From Methylobacterium phyllostachyos (lineage in GTDB: Bacteria > Pseudomonadota > Alphaproteobacteria > Rhizobiales > Beijerinckiaceae), in assembly GCF_900103445.1 (NCBI RefSeq), contig NZ_FNHS01000007.1, forward strand, positions 1-64,000: a stretch of 64,000 nt of DNA, written 5' to 3'. Shown one piece after another: positions 52,195 to 61,437 of this stretch (position 1 is its first letter; each line of letters begins with the position of its first letter). Under the pieces are notes generated by a model. That model did no database searches, was not told the DNA's origin, and worked only from the letters and a program-made list of their open reading frames with translations. Both the position numbers and the translations under genes were made by a program.

Positions 52195-54903
52195 TCAGGC
52201 AGCCTTCGAGACCGTGCCGGCACCGATCTCGGTCAGCGCCGCGATCAGGCCGGCCCGATCGAACTTCGCCACGAGATCGGCGATCGCCAGGGACCGAGCC
52301 CGCTCCACCGCGTCGGCTCCGATCGCACCGGTGAGGCCGATCACCGGAAGGCCGGCGATCCGCGGCTCGGCCCGGCGCATCGCGGCCACGAGGTCGAAGC
52401 CGCTGCGGCCCGGCATCTCCAGGTCGGTGACGACCACCTCGATCTGCGGATCGGCGTGGAGGGCCGCCAGGGCGGTGTCGGCGCTCGAGGCCGTGACCAC
52501 CTGGTAGCCCGCCGCCTTCAGCACCGGGCTGAGCATGTCGCGGAAGAAGTCCGAATCGTCGACCAGCAGGATCGTGGAGAGACGCTCGGGCCGCTTCAGG
52601 CCGCGCGCCCAGTCGTCGTAGGCCAGCGGCAGGAAGTGGGCGATGTTGATGATGTCGGTCGCCCGGCCCCGCAGCACCGCCGAGCCGATCAGGTCCGAGC
52701 GGTCGGCTGCGATCTCGATGTCGAGGCGCTCCTCGACGATATCGACGATCTCGTCGACCACGAGGCCCATGGCGCGCTCGCCGTCGGAGAACACCACCAG
52801 GGCCTGGGTCCCCTCCGACTTGATCGCGATCGCCGGATCGGCCGGGACGAGCGGCATCAACCGCCCGCGGTACTGGATCAGCGCGCGGCCGCCCAGCCAC
52901 TCGACCTTGGCGCACTCGATCTCCTCGAGGCGGGTGACCAGCGACAGCGGCACCGCCTTGAAGCTGCCCTGCCCCCCCTTGAACACCAGGAGCGTGGTCT
53001 TGGAGTCGGCCACCTCGTTCGCCGCGTCGTCGTCGGCCTCCACGTGGCCGCCGCTGCCCTGGACCCCCTGCGCCACCTGACGGGCGACGCCGTTCGGATC
53101 GACGATGAGCACCACGGCACCGTCGCCGAGGATCGTGTTGCCGGCAAACATCGGGATATGCCGCAGCTTCACCGACATCGGCTTCACGACGATCTCCTCC
53201 GTGTGGAAGACCTCGTCGACGAGGATGCCGAAGCGCTCCCGTCCGACCTGGGCGACCACCACGAAGCCGGCCTGCTCGGTCTCGGCGCCCGCCTCCGACT
53301 GCCCGAGCAGCCCGGTGAGCGAGACGATCGGCAGCAGCCGCTCGCGCAGGCGCAGCACCGGCGCGCCGTTGATCCGCTCGACCCGCTGCGCGCCCGCATC
53401 GACCCGCACCAGCTCCAGCACCGCCACCTGCGGCAGGGCGAACCGGTGCTCGCCAGCCCGCACGATCAGCGCCGCCACGATGGCCAGCGTCAGCGGGATC
53501 TTGATGGTGAAGGTGGTGCCCCGGCCCGCCGTGGTGGCGATGTCGATCAGGCCGCCGATGGTCTCGATGTTGGTCTTGACCACGTCCATGCCGACGCCGC
53601 GGCCCGAGACCGAGGTCACCGCCGCCGCCGTGGAGAAGCCCGCATCGAAGATGAACTTGGCGACCTGCGCGTCAGTCATCCGGTCGACATCGGCCTGGGA
53701 GGCGAGCCCGCGCTGCACCGCCTTCTGGCGGATCGCCGCGAGGTTCAGGCCCTTGCCGTCGTCCGCGATCTCGATCGTGATCGTGCCGCCCTCGTGGTAG
53801 GCGGCGAGCCGGATCGTGCCGCGGGCGGGCTTGCCCGCCGCGATGCGCTCGGCGGTCGATTCGAGGCCGTGATCGGCCGAGTTGCGGACCATGTGGGTCA
53901 GCGGGTCCTTGATGACCTCAAGGACCTGCCGGTCGAGCTCGGTCTCGGCGCCGACCATCACGAGGTCGATCTGCTTGCCGAGTTCCGCCGAGAGGTCGCG
54001 CACGACCCGCGGCAGCTTCTGCCACGCATTGCCGATCGGCTGCATACGGGTCTTCATCACGCCGTCCTGAAGCTCGGCGGTGACATGCGACAGGCGCTGC
54101 AGCGGGACCTTGTAGCTCGAATCCTCGTGCCGGCGGGCGATCTCCAGGAGCTGGTTGCGGGTCAGCACCAGCTCTGAGACCATGGTCATCAGGTGCTCGA
54201 GCGTCTCGACGCTCACCCGGATCGTCTGGTTCTTGGAGGCCGCGGACGCCTCACCCGTGGCCGCCGCCTCGCCCTCGATCCCGTCGGCCTTCTCGGCGCG
54301 GGCGGGCTCGGCAGCCTCGACCCGGGCGACCTCGCTCACGACGGGGGCGGCAGCCGGGGCGACGGGGGCGGCTGCGACCGGGGGTGCGGCCTGGTCCGCC
54401 TCGTCCGGTCCGGGCGCCGCCAGGAAGGCGGCCTCCAGCTCGTCCAGGGAGACTTCACCGGGCTTCAGCTCGCGGGCCACCGGCTCGGGCAGCACCGGCT
54501 CCGGCGCGGCTGCCGGCTCCGCCTCGACCGTCCCCTCAGCCATGCGCTCCAGGGCCGAGATGAGGTCGTCGTCCGACCCCGCGGGCTCGGTACCGGTCGC
54601 TTCCAGGTCGGCCAGGATCTCCTTCAGCCGGTCCAGCGTCAGGAGAATCAGCGTGACCGAGGCGGAGGTGGCAGGCAGCCCGTCGCGGAACCGCCCCATC
54701 AAGGTCTCGGCCGCATGCGCCAAGGCTTCGAGCCGGGGAAGCCCGAGAAAGCCGCAGGTTCCCTTAATCGTATGGACGAGTCGGAAGATATTCCGAAGAA
54801 TCGTCTCGTTGTTCGGGTCCTGCTCGAACCGGACGAGCTCTGCATCGACCGTGTCGAGATGCTCGCCGCTCTCTGTCAGGAACTCGCGAAGCAGGTCGTC
54901 CAT
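52195..54903 (-). CDS. cheA: Hybrid chemotaxis kinase CheA with two CheW-like domains and a receiver
   Basis: 902 residues from ATG 54903. HPt domain with phospho-acceptor His44 in FRLVHTIKGTCGFLG; acidic Pro/Ala-rich linker (~130-240); dimerisation domain; HATPase with THMVRNSADHGLES and RGVGMDVVKTNIE; a CheW-like domain (ALIVRAGEHRFALPQVAVLELVRV), a second CheW-like segment (KTTLLVFKGGQGSFKAVPLSLVTRLEEIE … LVVDEIVDIVEERLDI), and a C-terminal receiver (ILLVDDSDFFRDMLSPVLKAAG; VVVTDLEMPGRSGFDL). The fused receiver may act as a phosphate sink. First gene of the che operon. Confidence 0.94.
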   Translation of the reverse strand: MDDLLREFLTESGEHLDTVDAELVRFEQDPNNETILRNIFRLVHTIKGTCGFLGLPRLEALAHAAETLMGRFRDGLPATSASVTLILLTLDRLKEILADLEATGTEPAGSDDDLISALERMAEGTVEAEPAAAPEPVLPEPVARELKPGEVSLDELEAAFLAAPGPDEADQAAPPVAAAPVAPAAAPVVSEVARVEAAEPARAEKADGIEGEAAATGEASAASKNQTIRVSVETLEHLMTMVSELVLTRNQLLEIARRHEDSSYKVPLQRLSHVTAELQDGVMKTRMQPIGNAWQKLPRVVRDLSAELGKQIDLVMVGAETELDRQVLEVIKDPLTHMVRNSADHGLESTAERIAAGKPARGTIRLAAYHEGGTITIEIADDGKGLNLAAIRQKAVQRGLASQADVDRMTDAQVAKFIFDAGFSTAAAVTSVSGRGVGMDVVKTNIETIGGLIDIATTAGRGTTFTIKIPLTLAIVAALIVRAGEHRFALPQVAVLELVRVDAGAQRVERINGAPVLRLRERLLPIVSLTGLLGQSEAGAETEQAGFVVVAQVGRERFGILVDEVFHTEEIVVKPMSVKLRHIPMFAGNTILGDGAVVLIVDPNGVARQVAQGVQGSGGHVEADDDAANEVADSKTTLLVFKGGQGSFKAVPLSLVTRLEEIECAKVEWLGGRALIQYRGRLMPLVPADPAIAIKSEGTQALVVFSDGERAMGLVVDEIVDIVEERLDIEIAADRSDLIGSAVLRGRATDIINIAHFLPLAYDDWARGLKRPERLSTILLVDDSDFFRDMLSPVLKAAGYQVVTASSADTALAALHADPQIEVVVTDLEMPGRSGFDLVAAMRRAEPRIAGLPVIGLTGAIGADAVERARSLAIADLVAKFDRAGLIAALTEIGAGTVSKAA

Positions 54904-55006
54904 AGGCGCTACTCGTAACCGGGAGAAAGTCTCGCGCACCGTACTTACTCGGGCGCGGTTAGGGAAGCGTTTCCATTCCATCCCCGCGCCGGAGTTTTTC
55001 AGAATT

Positions 55007-55717
55007 TTACGCGAGTGCCGTGTCCGAAGCCTCTCCGGAGGGTTCGTCCGATCCTTCGATCACTGTCGGCGCGGCCGTGATTGTCACCTCGTCATCCTGA
55101 ATCGCGAATCGAACACTCATGGCTGCGGCCCGCGCCACGAGTCCGGCATAGAACGGCAGGATGCCGTGGGCATCGACCGTGCCGCTCTCGGGGCTGCCGG
55201 CCATCAGCTCCTCCACGTGCGGCGGGATGCGCGCATGGGAGCCCTTGGACTTGAACACGAAGGTGGGCGCCTCGCCGTCACCCGAGACGACGACATCGAT
55301 TGCGCCGCCCCGCGGAATCGCCGTCGTGGCGATCATCACGAGATTGAGCAGCAGCTTGACCTTGTTCTTGGGAAACAGCGCCTGCGGGGCGCTCCAGGTC
55401 AGCTTGGTCTTGTCGTCGGAGAACATCCCCTTGGCGACGCTCTCGGCGTCGGCCAGATCGATCGAGGCGCCGGCCGATCCCGCGGCCCCGAAGGCGATGC
55501 GGGCGAATTTCAGCCGGGCCGAGGCCTGCCGGGCGCTCTTGCCGATCAGCTCCAGCGCGAAGGTGCGCATCGATTCGTCCTGGTCGTCCTCCAGGACTTC
55601 GAGCCCGTTCACGATCGCGCCGACGGGGCTGATCACGTCGTGGCAGACACGGGAGCAGAGAAGGGCGGCGAGGTCGAGGCCGTCGAGGGTCAGGGTCGGC
55701 GAGTTCGGGGACGACAT
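55007..55717 (-). CDS. chpT: ChpT-type histidine phosphotransferase
   Basis: 236 residues. The dimeric HPt-like region has His26 in LLCSRVCHDVISPVGAIVNGLEVLED, the ChpT hallmark (CHD…SPxGAI). The C-terminal domain is a degenerate Bergerat fold without ATP-binding glycine boxes. ChpT carries phosphate from the hybrid kinase CckA to CtrA and CpdR, controlling the cell cycle. It lies upstream of cheA on the same strand (103-bp gap), but this association is probably historical. A CpdR-like gene is at 43314-43679; cckA and ctrA are not in the window. Confidence 0.88.
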   Translation of the reverse strand: MSSPNSPTLTLDGLDLAALLCSRVCHDVISPVGAIVNGLEVLEDDQDESMRTFALELIGKSARQASARLKFARIAFGAAGSAGASIDLADAESVAKGMFSDDKTKLTWSAPQALFPKNKVKLLLNLVMIATTAIPRGGAIDVVVSGDGEAPTFVFKSKGSHARIPPHVEELMAGSPESGTVDAHGILPFYAGLVARAAAMSVRFAIQDDEVTITAAPTVIEGSDEPSGEASDTALA

Positions 55718-56065
55718 GGTGCGCTCCGGGCGGATCTGGTTCGGGCGTCTGCGGGCCGGGGCCCCGACTGGCGGCCGTTCGTCGACCGCCGCATCCGGCG
55801 TACACGTCGCCCAGGGGAGTCCGCGCGGCGGGACGGATCGGGGGCGACGGCCGGTCCGCTCGGATAAACGCCACGCCGGCCTTTGAAAAGCGTTACCGGG
55901 ATTGACGGATCGGTGATCAAGGCCTCGACTCGACAACGCGATTCGCGGCCGCGCCAGGGAGGATGCGGCATGACACGCGGCATGAAACGCGACGTCGGCT
56001 TCCGGGTTAGCCCCATGGTCCGCGGGTCCGGCCGCGACGGATCCCGCATGCCCTGAACCCGCCCC
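55718..56065. other. Divergent promoter region chpT / glnE
   Basis: No gene seen. Must hold both promoters. A TTGACG occurs at 55902-55907 on the plus strand, but without a convincing -10 at proper spacing. Confidence 0.4.
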
Positions 56066-58996
56066 ATGCCGACCGCCACCCTGCGCGATACGCTCCACCC
56101 TCGCCTTCGCGTCGCGGATCCGGACACCGCGGAGGCCCGGCTCGCCGAGATCGCCCCCGCTCTCCCGCCGGGCTTCCTGACGCCCGCCTGCCGCGACCTG
56201 CTCCTGGGTCTCGCCGACCACTCCCCCTTCCTCTGGCAGGCCTGCCGGCGGTCGCCGGAGCGCCTGGTCGCCCTGCTGGAGCAGCCGCCGGAGGTGGCGA
56301 GCCGGGACATCATCGCCCGCCAGCGCGCGGTCGGGGCCGATTGCGGGGCCAATCCCGACCTCGCGGAGGTCGGGCGGCGGCTGCGCGCCAACCGGGAGGC
56401 GCACGCGCTCCTCGTGGCGCTGGCCGATCTCGGCGGCGGCTGGGACGTCGCGGCCGTCACCCGGGCGCTGTCCGACTTCGCCGACGCCTCGGTGAGCGCC
56501 GCGACCGAGACGCTGCTGCGGCAGGGCATGGCGGCCGGGCGCTTCCGGCCGCCGGATCCGGAGGCACCGCAGGCCGGATCGGGGCTGATCGTCCTGGGGC
56601 TCGGCAAGCTCGGCGGCGGCGAGCTGAACTATTCGAGCGATATCGATCTCGTGATCTTCTACGAGAACGCTGCCGCCGCGGCCGCGACCAGCGGCGATCC
56701 GAAACCGTTCTTCGTCAAGCTGGCGCAGGGGCTGGTGAAGCTCCTGTCCGACCGGAGCGCCGAGGGCTACGTCCACCGCATCGACTACCGGTTGCGGCCG
56801 GACCCGGGCTCCACCGCGGTGGCCCTCTCCACGGGCTTCGCCTTCGACTACTACCAGACGCTGGGCCAGAACTGGGAACGCGCCGCCTTCATCAAGGCCC
56901 GGCCGATCGCCGGCGACATCCCGGCCGGGGAGGCGTTCCTGGCCGAACTCGCGCCGTTCATCTGGCGGCGGCACTTCGATTTCCCGGCGATCGCCGAGAT
57001 CCACGCCCTCAAGCGGCAGATCCACATGGTCCGCGGCCACGAGACCATCGCGGTGGCCGGCCACGACATCAAGATCGGCCGCGGCGGCATCCGAGAGATC
57101 GAGTTCTTCGTCCAGACGCAGCAATTGGTCTTCGGCGGCCGCAAGCCGGACTTGCGGGGCCGCTCCACCGTGGCGATGCTCGACGGCCTCGCCGCCGCAG
57201 GGTGGATCGACGCACAGGCGCGGGACGAGCTGACCGAGGCCTACGGCTTCCTGCGCACCCTGGAGCACCGCATCCAGATGGTCCGCGACGAGCAGACCCA
57301 GCGCCTGCCGACCGGCACCGAGGCGCTGACCGGGCTCGCCCTGTTCGCGGGATTCCCGGATTTGGCATCCTTCGAGACGGCGTTCCTGCATCAGGCCGGG
57401 CGGGTCCAGGCCCATTACGCCCTGCTGTTCGAGGCCGAGGATCCCGCCGCCGAAGCCGGGCTGATCTTCGGCGAGGGCGAGGCGCCGGAGCCCGAAAGCC
57501 TGGCGCGGCTCGCCGCCTTCGGATTCCGCGAGCCGGAGCGCGCCTGGGAGACCGTGCAGGGCTGGCACCGCGGCCGCCGCCCGGCCCTGCGCACGGCCCG
57601 AGCCCGGGAGATCCTCGCCGAGATGCTGCCGGCGCTGCTGCGGGCGCTCGGCGGCACCGCCGATCCGGACGCGGCCTTGCTCGCCCTCGACCGGGCCTTC
57701 GCGCGGATGCCGGCCGTGGCGGAGCTGCTGGCGATCCTGCGCGCGCACGAGCGGCTGCGTCTGCTCTTCGCCGACATCCTGGGCACGGCGCCGCGCCTCG
57801 CCGACATCGTGGGCCTGAGCCCGCACGTCCTCGATACCGTGCTGGACCCGGATTTCGTCACGCCGAGCCCCGATCCGGAGGTGGTGCGCGCGCAGTACCG
57901 GGCCCTGGTCGGCCAGCCGGCGAGCCACGAGGAATTCCTGGACCGCTGCCGGGACGCCACCCGGCAGATGAACTTCGTGACTGGCGCGCGCCTGCTCTCG
58001 GGCATCCTGACGCCCCGCCAGGCCGGGGAGGCCTACGCGTCCGTCGCCGACGCGACGGTGGCGCTGAGCCTAGAGACGGAGGAACGGCGTTTCGCCCAGG
58101 ATCACGGCGCGGTGCCGCAGGGGCGGTGCTGCGTCCTGGCGCTCGGCCGCCTCGGATCACGCCAGCTCAGCGCCGAATCCGACCTCGATCTCGTGTTCCT
58201 GTACGATTTCGATCCCGAGGACCGCACCAGCGACGGCCCGCGCCCCCTCGACGCAGTCGTGGCCTACAACCGGCTGGCCCAGCGCCTCACCGCGGCGCTC
58301 ACCACGGCGACGCGGCGCGGCCGGCTCTACGCGGTCGACCTGCGGCTGCGGCCCTATGGCAGCCACAGTCCCCCGGCCGTGCAGCTCAGCGGCTTTGCGA
58401 CCTATCACCGCGAGGCGGCGGAGCCGTGGGAGCACATGGCGCTGGCCCGCGCCCGGATCGTGGCGGGCGATTCCGGCCTGGGGACGACCGTCATGGCCGA
58501 GATCGCCGCGATTCTATCCCAACCGCGCGCGCCGGCCCAAGTCTGCGCCGAGGCGGGGGCGATGCGGGCGCTCGTCGCACAGGAGCGCGGCCATGCCGGC
58601 CCCTACGACCTGAAGCTCGCCCCCGGCGCCCTGTTCGACCTCGATTTCCTGGCCCAGGCTGTCGTGCTGAGCCACGCGCACGACTGGCCGGACTGCATCG
58701 GGCTCGGCGCGGAGGCCGTCTTCCACGGAGCGGCGGCGCGCGGCCTGCTACCCCCCGAGACGGCCGACGCCCTCGCCGAGACCTACGGGTTCCTCGACGC
58801 GGTCTATCAATGGCAGCGGCTGGTGATGGCGGCCCCCTCCGCTGAGCCGTCCGAGACCGCCGCCCGGCAGATCGCCAAGGCGGTGGGCCTGCCGGATGCG
58901 CGCAGCCTCGCCGCGGACCTGCGCCGCCACCGGCGCCGGAGCCAGGCCCTGCTCGCGCGGATCCGGCAATCCGTGAGGCTGGCGGGCCGTCCGTGA
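56066..58996 (+). CDS. glnE: Bifunctional glutamine synthetase adenylyltransferase/deadenylase GlnE
   Basis: 976 residues, normal for the family. Two nucleotidyltransferase domains: the N-terminal deadenylase (LGLGKLGGGELNYSSDIDLVIFYE, ~180-205) and the C-terminal adenylylase (LGRLGSRQLSAESDLDLVFLYD, ~695-715), each followed by a GlnD-type helical domain (YVHRIDYRLRPDPGS; YAVDLRLRPYGSHSP). It switches glutamine synthetase off and on by AMP transfer under PII control. No PII or kinase gene is adjacent. Start at ATG 56066, without an obvious Shine-Dalgarno sequence. Confidence 0.95.
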   Translation: MPTATLRDTLHPRLRVADPDTAEARLAEIAPALPPGFLTPACRDLLLGLADHSPFLWQACRRSPERLVALLEQPPEVASRDIIARQRAVGADCGANPDLAEVGRRLRANREAHALLVALADLGGGWDVAAVTRALSDFADASVSAATETLLRQGMAAGRFRPPDPEAPQAGSGLIVLGLGKLGGGELNYSSDIDLVIFYENAAAAAATSGDPKPFFVKLAQGLVKLLSDRSAEGYVHRIDYRLRPDPGSTAVALSTGFAFDYYQTLGQNWERAAFIKARPIAGDIPAGEAFLAELAPFIWRRHFDFPAIAEIHALKRQIHMVRGHETIAVAGHDIKIGRGGIREIEFFVQTQQLVFGGRKPDLRGRSTVAMLDGLAAAGWIDAQARDELTEAYGFLRTLEHRIQMVRDEQTQRLPTGTEALTGLALFAGFPDLASFETAFLHQAGRVQAHYALLFEAEDPAAEAGLIFGEGEAPEPESLARLAAFGFREPERAWETVQGWHRGRRPALRTARAREILAEMLPALLRALGGTADPDAALLALDRAFARMPAVAELLAILRAHERLRLLFADILGTAPRLADIVGLSPHVLDTVLDPDFVTPSPDPEVVRAQYRALVGQPASHEEFLDRCRDATRQMNFVTGARLLSGILTPRQAGEAYASVADATVALSLETEERRFAQDHGAVPQGRCCVLALGRLGSRQLSAESDLDLVFLYDFDPEDRTSDGPRPLDAVVAYNRLAQRLTAALTTATRRGRLYAVDLRLRPYGSHSPPAVQLSGFATYHREAAEPWEHMALARARIVAGDSGLGTTVMAEIAAILSQPRAPAQVCAEAGAMRALVAQERGHAGPYDLKLAPGALFDLDFLAQAVVLSHAHDWPDCIGLGAEAVFHGAAARGLLPPETADALAETYGFLDAVYQWQRLVMAAPSAEPSETAARQIAKAVGLPDARSLAADLRRHRRRSQALLARIRQSVRLAGRP

Positions 58997-59151
58997 GCCG
59001 TCTCCGTACCGACCTCGCCCGTCGCCGCATCGGGATCGATACCTTTCCGGCGTGGATACCGGGCTCCGAAGCGGATCCGCCTCCGCTTCGTGGCGCAAAC
59101 GGTCGACATCGCGCGCAGGGTCGGGCATTCAGAGCGGTCTTGGGAGGAACC

Positions 59152-60042
59152 ATGACGGGTGCGGCCACGATCTCGGGACCGGAGCGCGAGCGGATCGCTG
59201 CGGCGCTCGCCGAGATCGCCTGCGCGGCCGGCGAGATCCTGCGCCGCTATCACCGGGCCCCCTGCCCCCACGCCCTGAAGCCGGATGGCACCCCGTCGAG
59301 CGCCGCCGACGTCGAATCCGAGGATCTCATCGTCGCCGCCCTGGCCGAGCGATTCCCGGGTATCGTGGTCGTCGCCGAGGAGCGCGTGGCCGAGGCACAC
59401 GCGCAGGGCGGCACGTTGCGGCCGGCCGAGACCTTCTTTCTCGTCGATCCCCTCGACGGCACCCGCGACTTCCTGGCCGGAACGCCGGACTACTCGGTCA
59501 ACATCGCCCTCGTGGCGGGCGAGCGCCCGGTGGCGGCGGCACTCGCGGCGCCCGGTCTTGGCCGGGTCTGGTGGGCGGGTTCCGCGGCCGTCGAGGCGCC
59601 GGTGACCGCGGGACGGCCCGGCGCAGGACGGCTGGTGCATGCCCGCGCGGTGCCGGAGGCCGGCCTCCTGGCGCTCGGCAGCCGCCGGCACGGCGACGCC
59701 GAGACGGCGATCTGCCTCTCGTCCCTGCCGGTGCTGGAGACGCGTCAGGTCGGCTCGGCCCTCAAATTCGGGCTGATCGCGGCCGGCGAGGCGGACATCT
59801 ACGTGCGCTGCGGCCCGACCATGGAATGGGATACGGCGGCCGGCGATCATATCGTGGCCGCCGCCGGGGGCTGCGTGGTGGTGCCGGGGGGCGGCCCGAT
59901 CCGCTACGGTCAGCACGGGCTGGAGCACCGCAACGGGCCCTTCGCCGCCCTGGGCGACCCCTCCCTGGCCCCGTGCCTCACCCTGCCCGGCGCCTGCGGG
60001 ACCCGCAGCCGGACGCCGGCGGCCATCACCGCGGCGTCGTAG
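59152..60042 (+). CDS. CysQ-like 3'(2'),5'-bisphosphate nucleotidase (inositol monophosphatase family)
   Basis: 296 residues from ATG 59152, preceded by GGGAGGAACC. Metal-binding motifs: VAEER (Glu), FLVDPLDGTRDFLAG, and the second EWDTAAGDHIVAAAGG. RQVGSALKFGLIAAGEADIYVRCGPT matches CysQ. It dephosphorylates 3'-phosphoadenosine 5'-phosphate, the by-product of sulfate assimilation, or inositol phosphates. A frame beginning at GTG 58993 overlaps the glnE stop and would add 53 residues, but it lacks coding character. 3' end overlaps the convergent YHS gene by 17 bp. Confidence 0.87.
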   Translation: MTGAATISGPERERIAAALAEIACAAGEILRRYHRAPCPHALKPDGTPSSAADVESEDLIVAALAERFPGIVVVAEERVAEAHAQGGTLRPAETFFLVDPLDGTRDFLAGTPDYSVNIALVAGERPVAAALAAPGLGRVWWAGSAAVEAPVTAGRPGAGRLVHARAVPEAGLLALGSRRHGDAETAICLSSLPVLETRQVGSALKFGLIAAGEADIYVRCGPTMEWDTAAGDHIVAAAGGCVVVPGGGPIRYGQHGLEHRNGPFAALGDPSLAPCLTLPGACGTRSRTPAAITAAS

Positions 60043-60559
60043 GCGGCCGGTCCAACAGGCCCTGCAGGCCCGGCCAGGCCGCCTCCGCCCGCCCGGCGAG
60101 GCCGGGCTCGGTCAGGAACCGGGCGCGGCGGCCCGCATCCCGGAACAGGTAGAGCCGTTCGCCGATCACTGCGAAGATCAGCGGATCCGCATCCACCAGC
60201 CGGCCCTCCAGGACCCCGGCGGCGTCGTAACCCCCGAGCCGTGGGGCGTAGGCGACCGGATGATCCCGGAAGGCCTCGCGGTTCGCGCCGTTGGCGAAGC
60301 GCCAGACATAGCCGCCCCAGGTCAGCTCGAACCGCCCTGTCCCGGCAAGCGGCCCGCCTTCCAGGAAGTAGCTGACCGGATCGAAACCGTTGAGCGTCAA
60401 CAGCGCGATCGTCGTCCCCGCCAGACTGCCCGCTGGACCGCCCGCCGGATCGCCCGCCGCCGGTCCGGTGAGGGCCAGGGCCGCGCAGACGGCGAGTGCG
60501 CCGGCCAGGCCCGGCCGGTGCAGGGCCCGGGGTGCGGGATCGGGACGCGTTAACCACAT
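60026..60559 (-). CDS. YHS-domain exported protein
   Basis: 177 residues. Signal-peptide-like N-terminus (~15-40, GALAVCAALALTGPAAG), then a YHS domain: LNGFDPVSYFLEGGPLAGTGRFELTWGGYVWRFANGANREAFRDHPVAYAPRLGGYDA. Such periplasmic YHS proteins occur across alphaproteobacteria, possibly in metal handling; the metal-binding cysteines typical of some YHS domains are absent here. Function unknown. Divergent from the EipA-like gene. Confidence 0.82.
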   Translation of the reverse strand: MWLTRPDPAPRALHRPGLAGALAVCAALALTGPAAGDPAGGPAGSLAGTTIALLTLNGFDPVSYFLEGGPLAGTGRFELTWGGYVWRFANGANREAFRDHPVAYAPRLGGYDAAGVLEGRLVDADPLIFAVIGERLYLFRDAGRRARFLTEPGLAGRAEAAWPGLQGLLDRPPTTPR

Positions 60560-60728
60560 CTTGCGAATTCCCCCGGAAGCTGGTCCGACTCATCCACCCG
60601 CGCAGGAGCGGGGCGTGAGGCCCGGACGGATGAGGGCTCCCGGGCCGCAGCCGGTGCCAGCCCGGCGGGACGAGAGCGGCACAGGTCCATCGCACGAACC
60701 GTTAATCGAACCGGGCGAGGAGACAACG

Positions 60729-61340
60729 ATGACGGCACGAGACGATCGCGGCCCCGACCGCCGCCACCTGCTGCGCGCGGGCCTCGCCCTGGCGCTCGGC
60801 GCGCCCCTTGGCCTCCCGGGGACCGCCCTGGCGCGCGGCGAGGATCCCGACACACCCGAGACCTTCCGCCCCGGGGAGATCGTGGAATCGGGCCACCGGT
60901 TCTTCGGCTCGGTCTCCCGCGGCCTCGCGCTGACCGTCGAGGAGGCGGGCCGGCGCTGGGGCGAGCCGAACGGCTACATCCTCGGCCAGGAGGGCGGCGG
61001 CGCGGTAGTGGCCGGTGTCCGCTACGGCGAGGGCACCCTCTACACCCGCAATGCCGGCCAGCGGCGCATCTACTGGCAGGGACCGTCGCTCGGCTTCGAC
61101 GTTGGCGGCGACGGCGCGCGCACCATGATGCTGGTCTACAATCTGCCGAACGTGCGCGACCTGTACCGCCGCTTCGCGGGCGTCGATGGCTCGGCCTATC
61201 TCGTCGGCGGCTTCGGCATGACCGCGGTGGTCAACGACCGGATCATCGTGGTGCCGATCCGCAGCGGCGTCGGCGCCCGGCTGGGGATCAATGTCGGCTA
61301 TCTGAAGTTCACCCGGGAGCCGACCTGGAACCCGTTCTGA
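60729..61340 (+). CDS. DUF1134/EipA-family periplasmic envelope protein
   Basis: 203 residues from ATG 60729 (GAGGAG upstream). A twin-Arg-containing signal (RRHLLRAGLALALGAPLGLPGTALA) precedes the DUF1134 domain: TFRPGEIVESGHRFFGSVSRGLALTVEEAGRRWGEPNGYILGQEGGGAVVAGVRYGEGTLY … GPSLGFDVGGDGARTMMLVYNL … GGFGMTAVVNDRIIVVPIRSGVGARLGINVGYLKFT. This family includes Brucella EipA, a small beta-barrel protein needed for envelope integrity. The sequence is typical throughout; a similar role is likely. Confidence 0.87.
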   Translation: MTARDDRGPDRRHLLRAGLALALGAPLGLPGTALARGEDPDTPETFRPGEIVESGHRFFGSVSRGLALTVEEAGRRWGEPNGYILGQEGGGAVVAGVRYGEGTLYTRNAGQRRIYWQGPSLGFDVGGDGARTMMLVYNLPNVRDLYRRFAGVDGSAYLVGGFGMTAVVNDRIIVVPIRSGVGARLGINVGYLKFTREPTWNPF

Positions 61341-61437
61341 TGGATCGACGCGAGGATCGGATTTCACGCTTCCGATCAACCTGGGCTAGAGTGGAGACGG
61401 GCCGGGTCGTCCGGCCGGATGCGCGGGTTGTTCCCTC

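Noticed and set aside
56341..58845. 834-codon open frame inside glnE
   Set aside because: Shadow frame in high-GC coding DNA; glnE carries all the family motifs.
58993..59151. CysQ-like gene starting at the glnE stop (GTGA overlap)
   Set aside because: The first 53 residues lack coding character, while ATG 59152 has a strong GGGAGG element.
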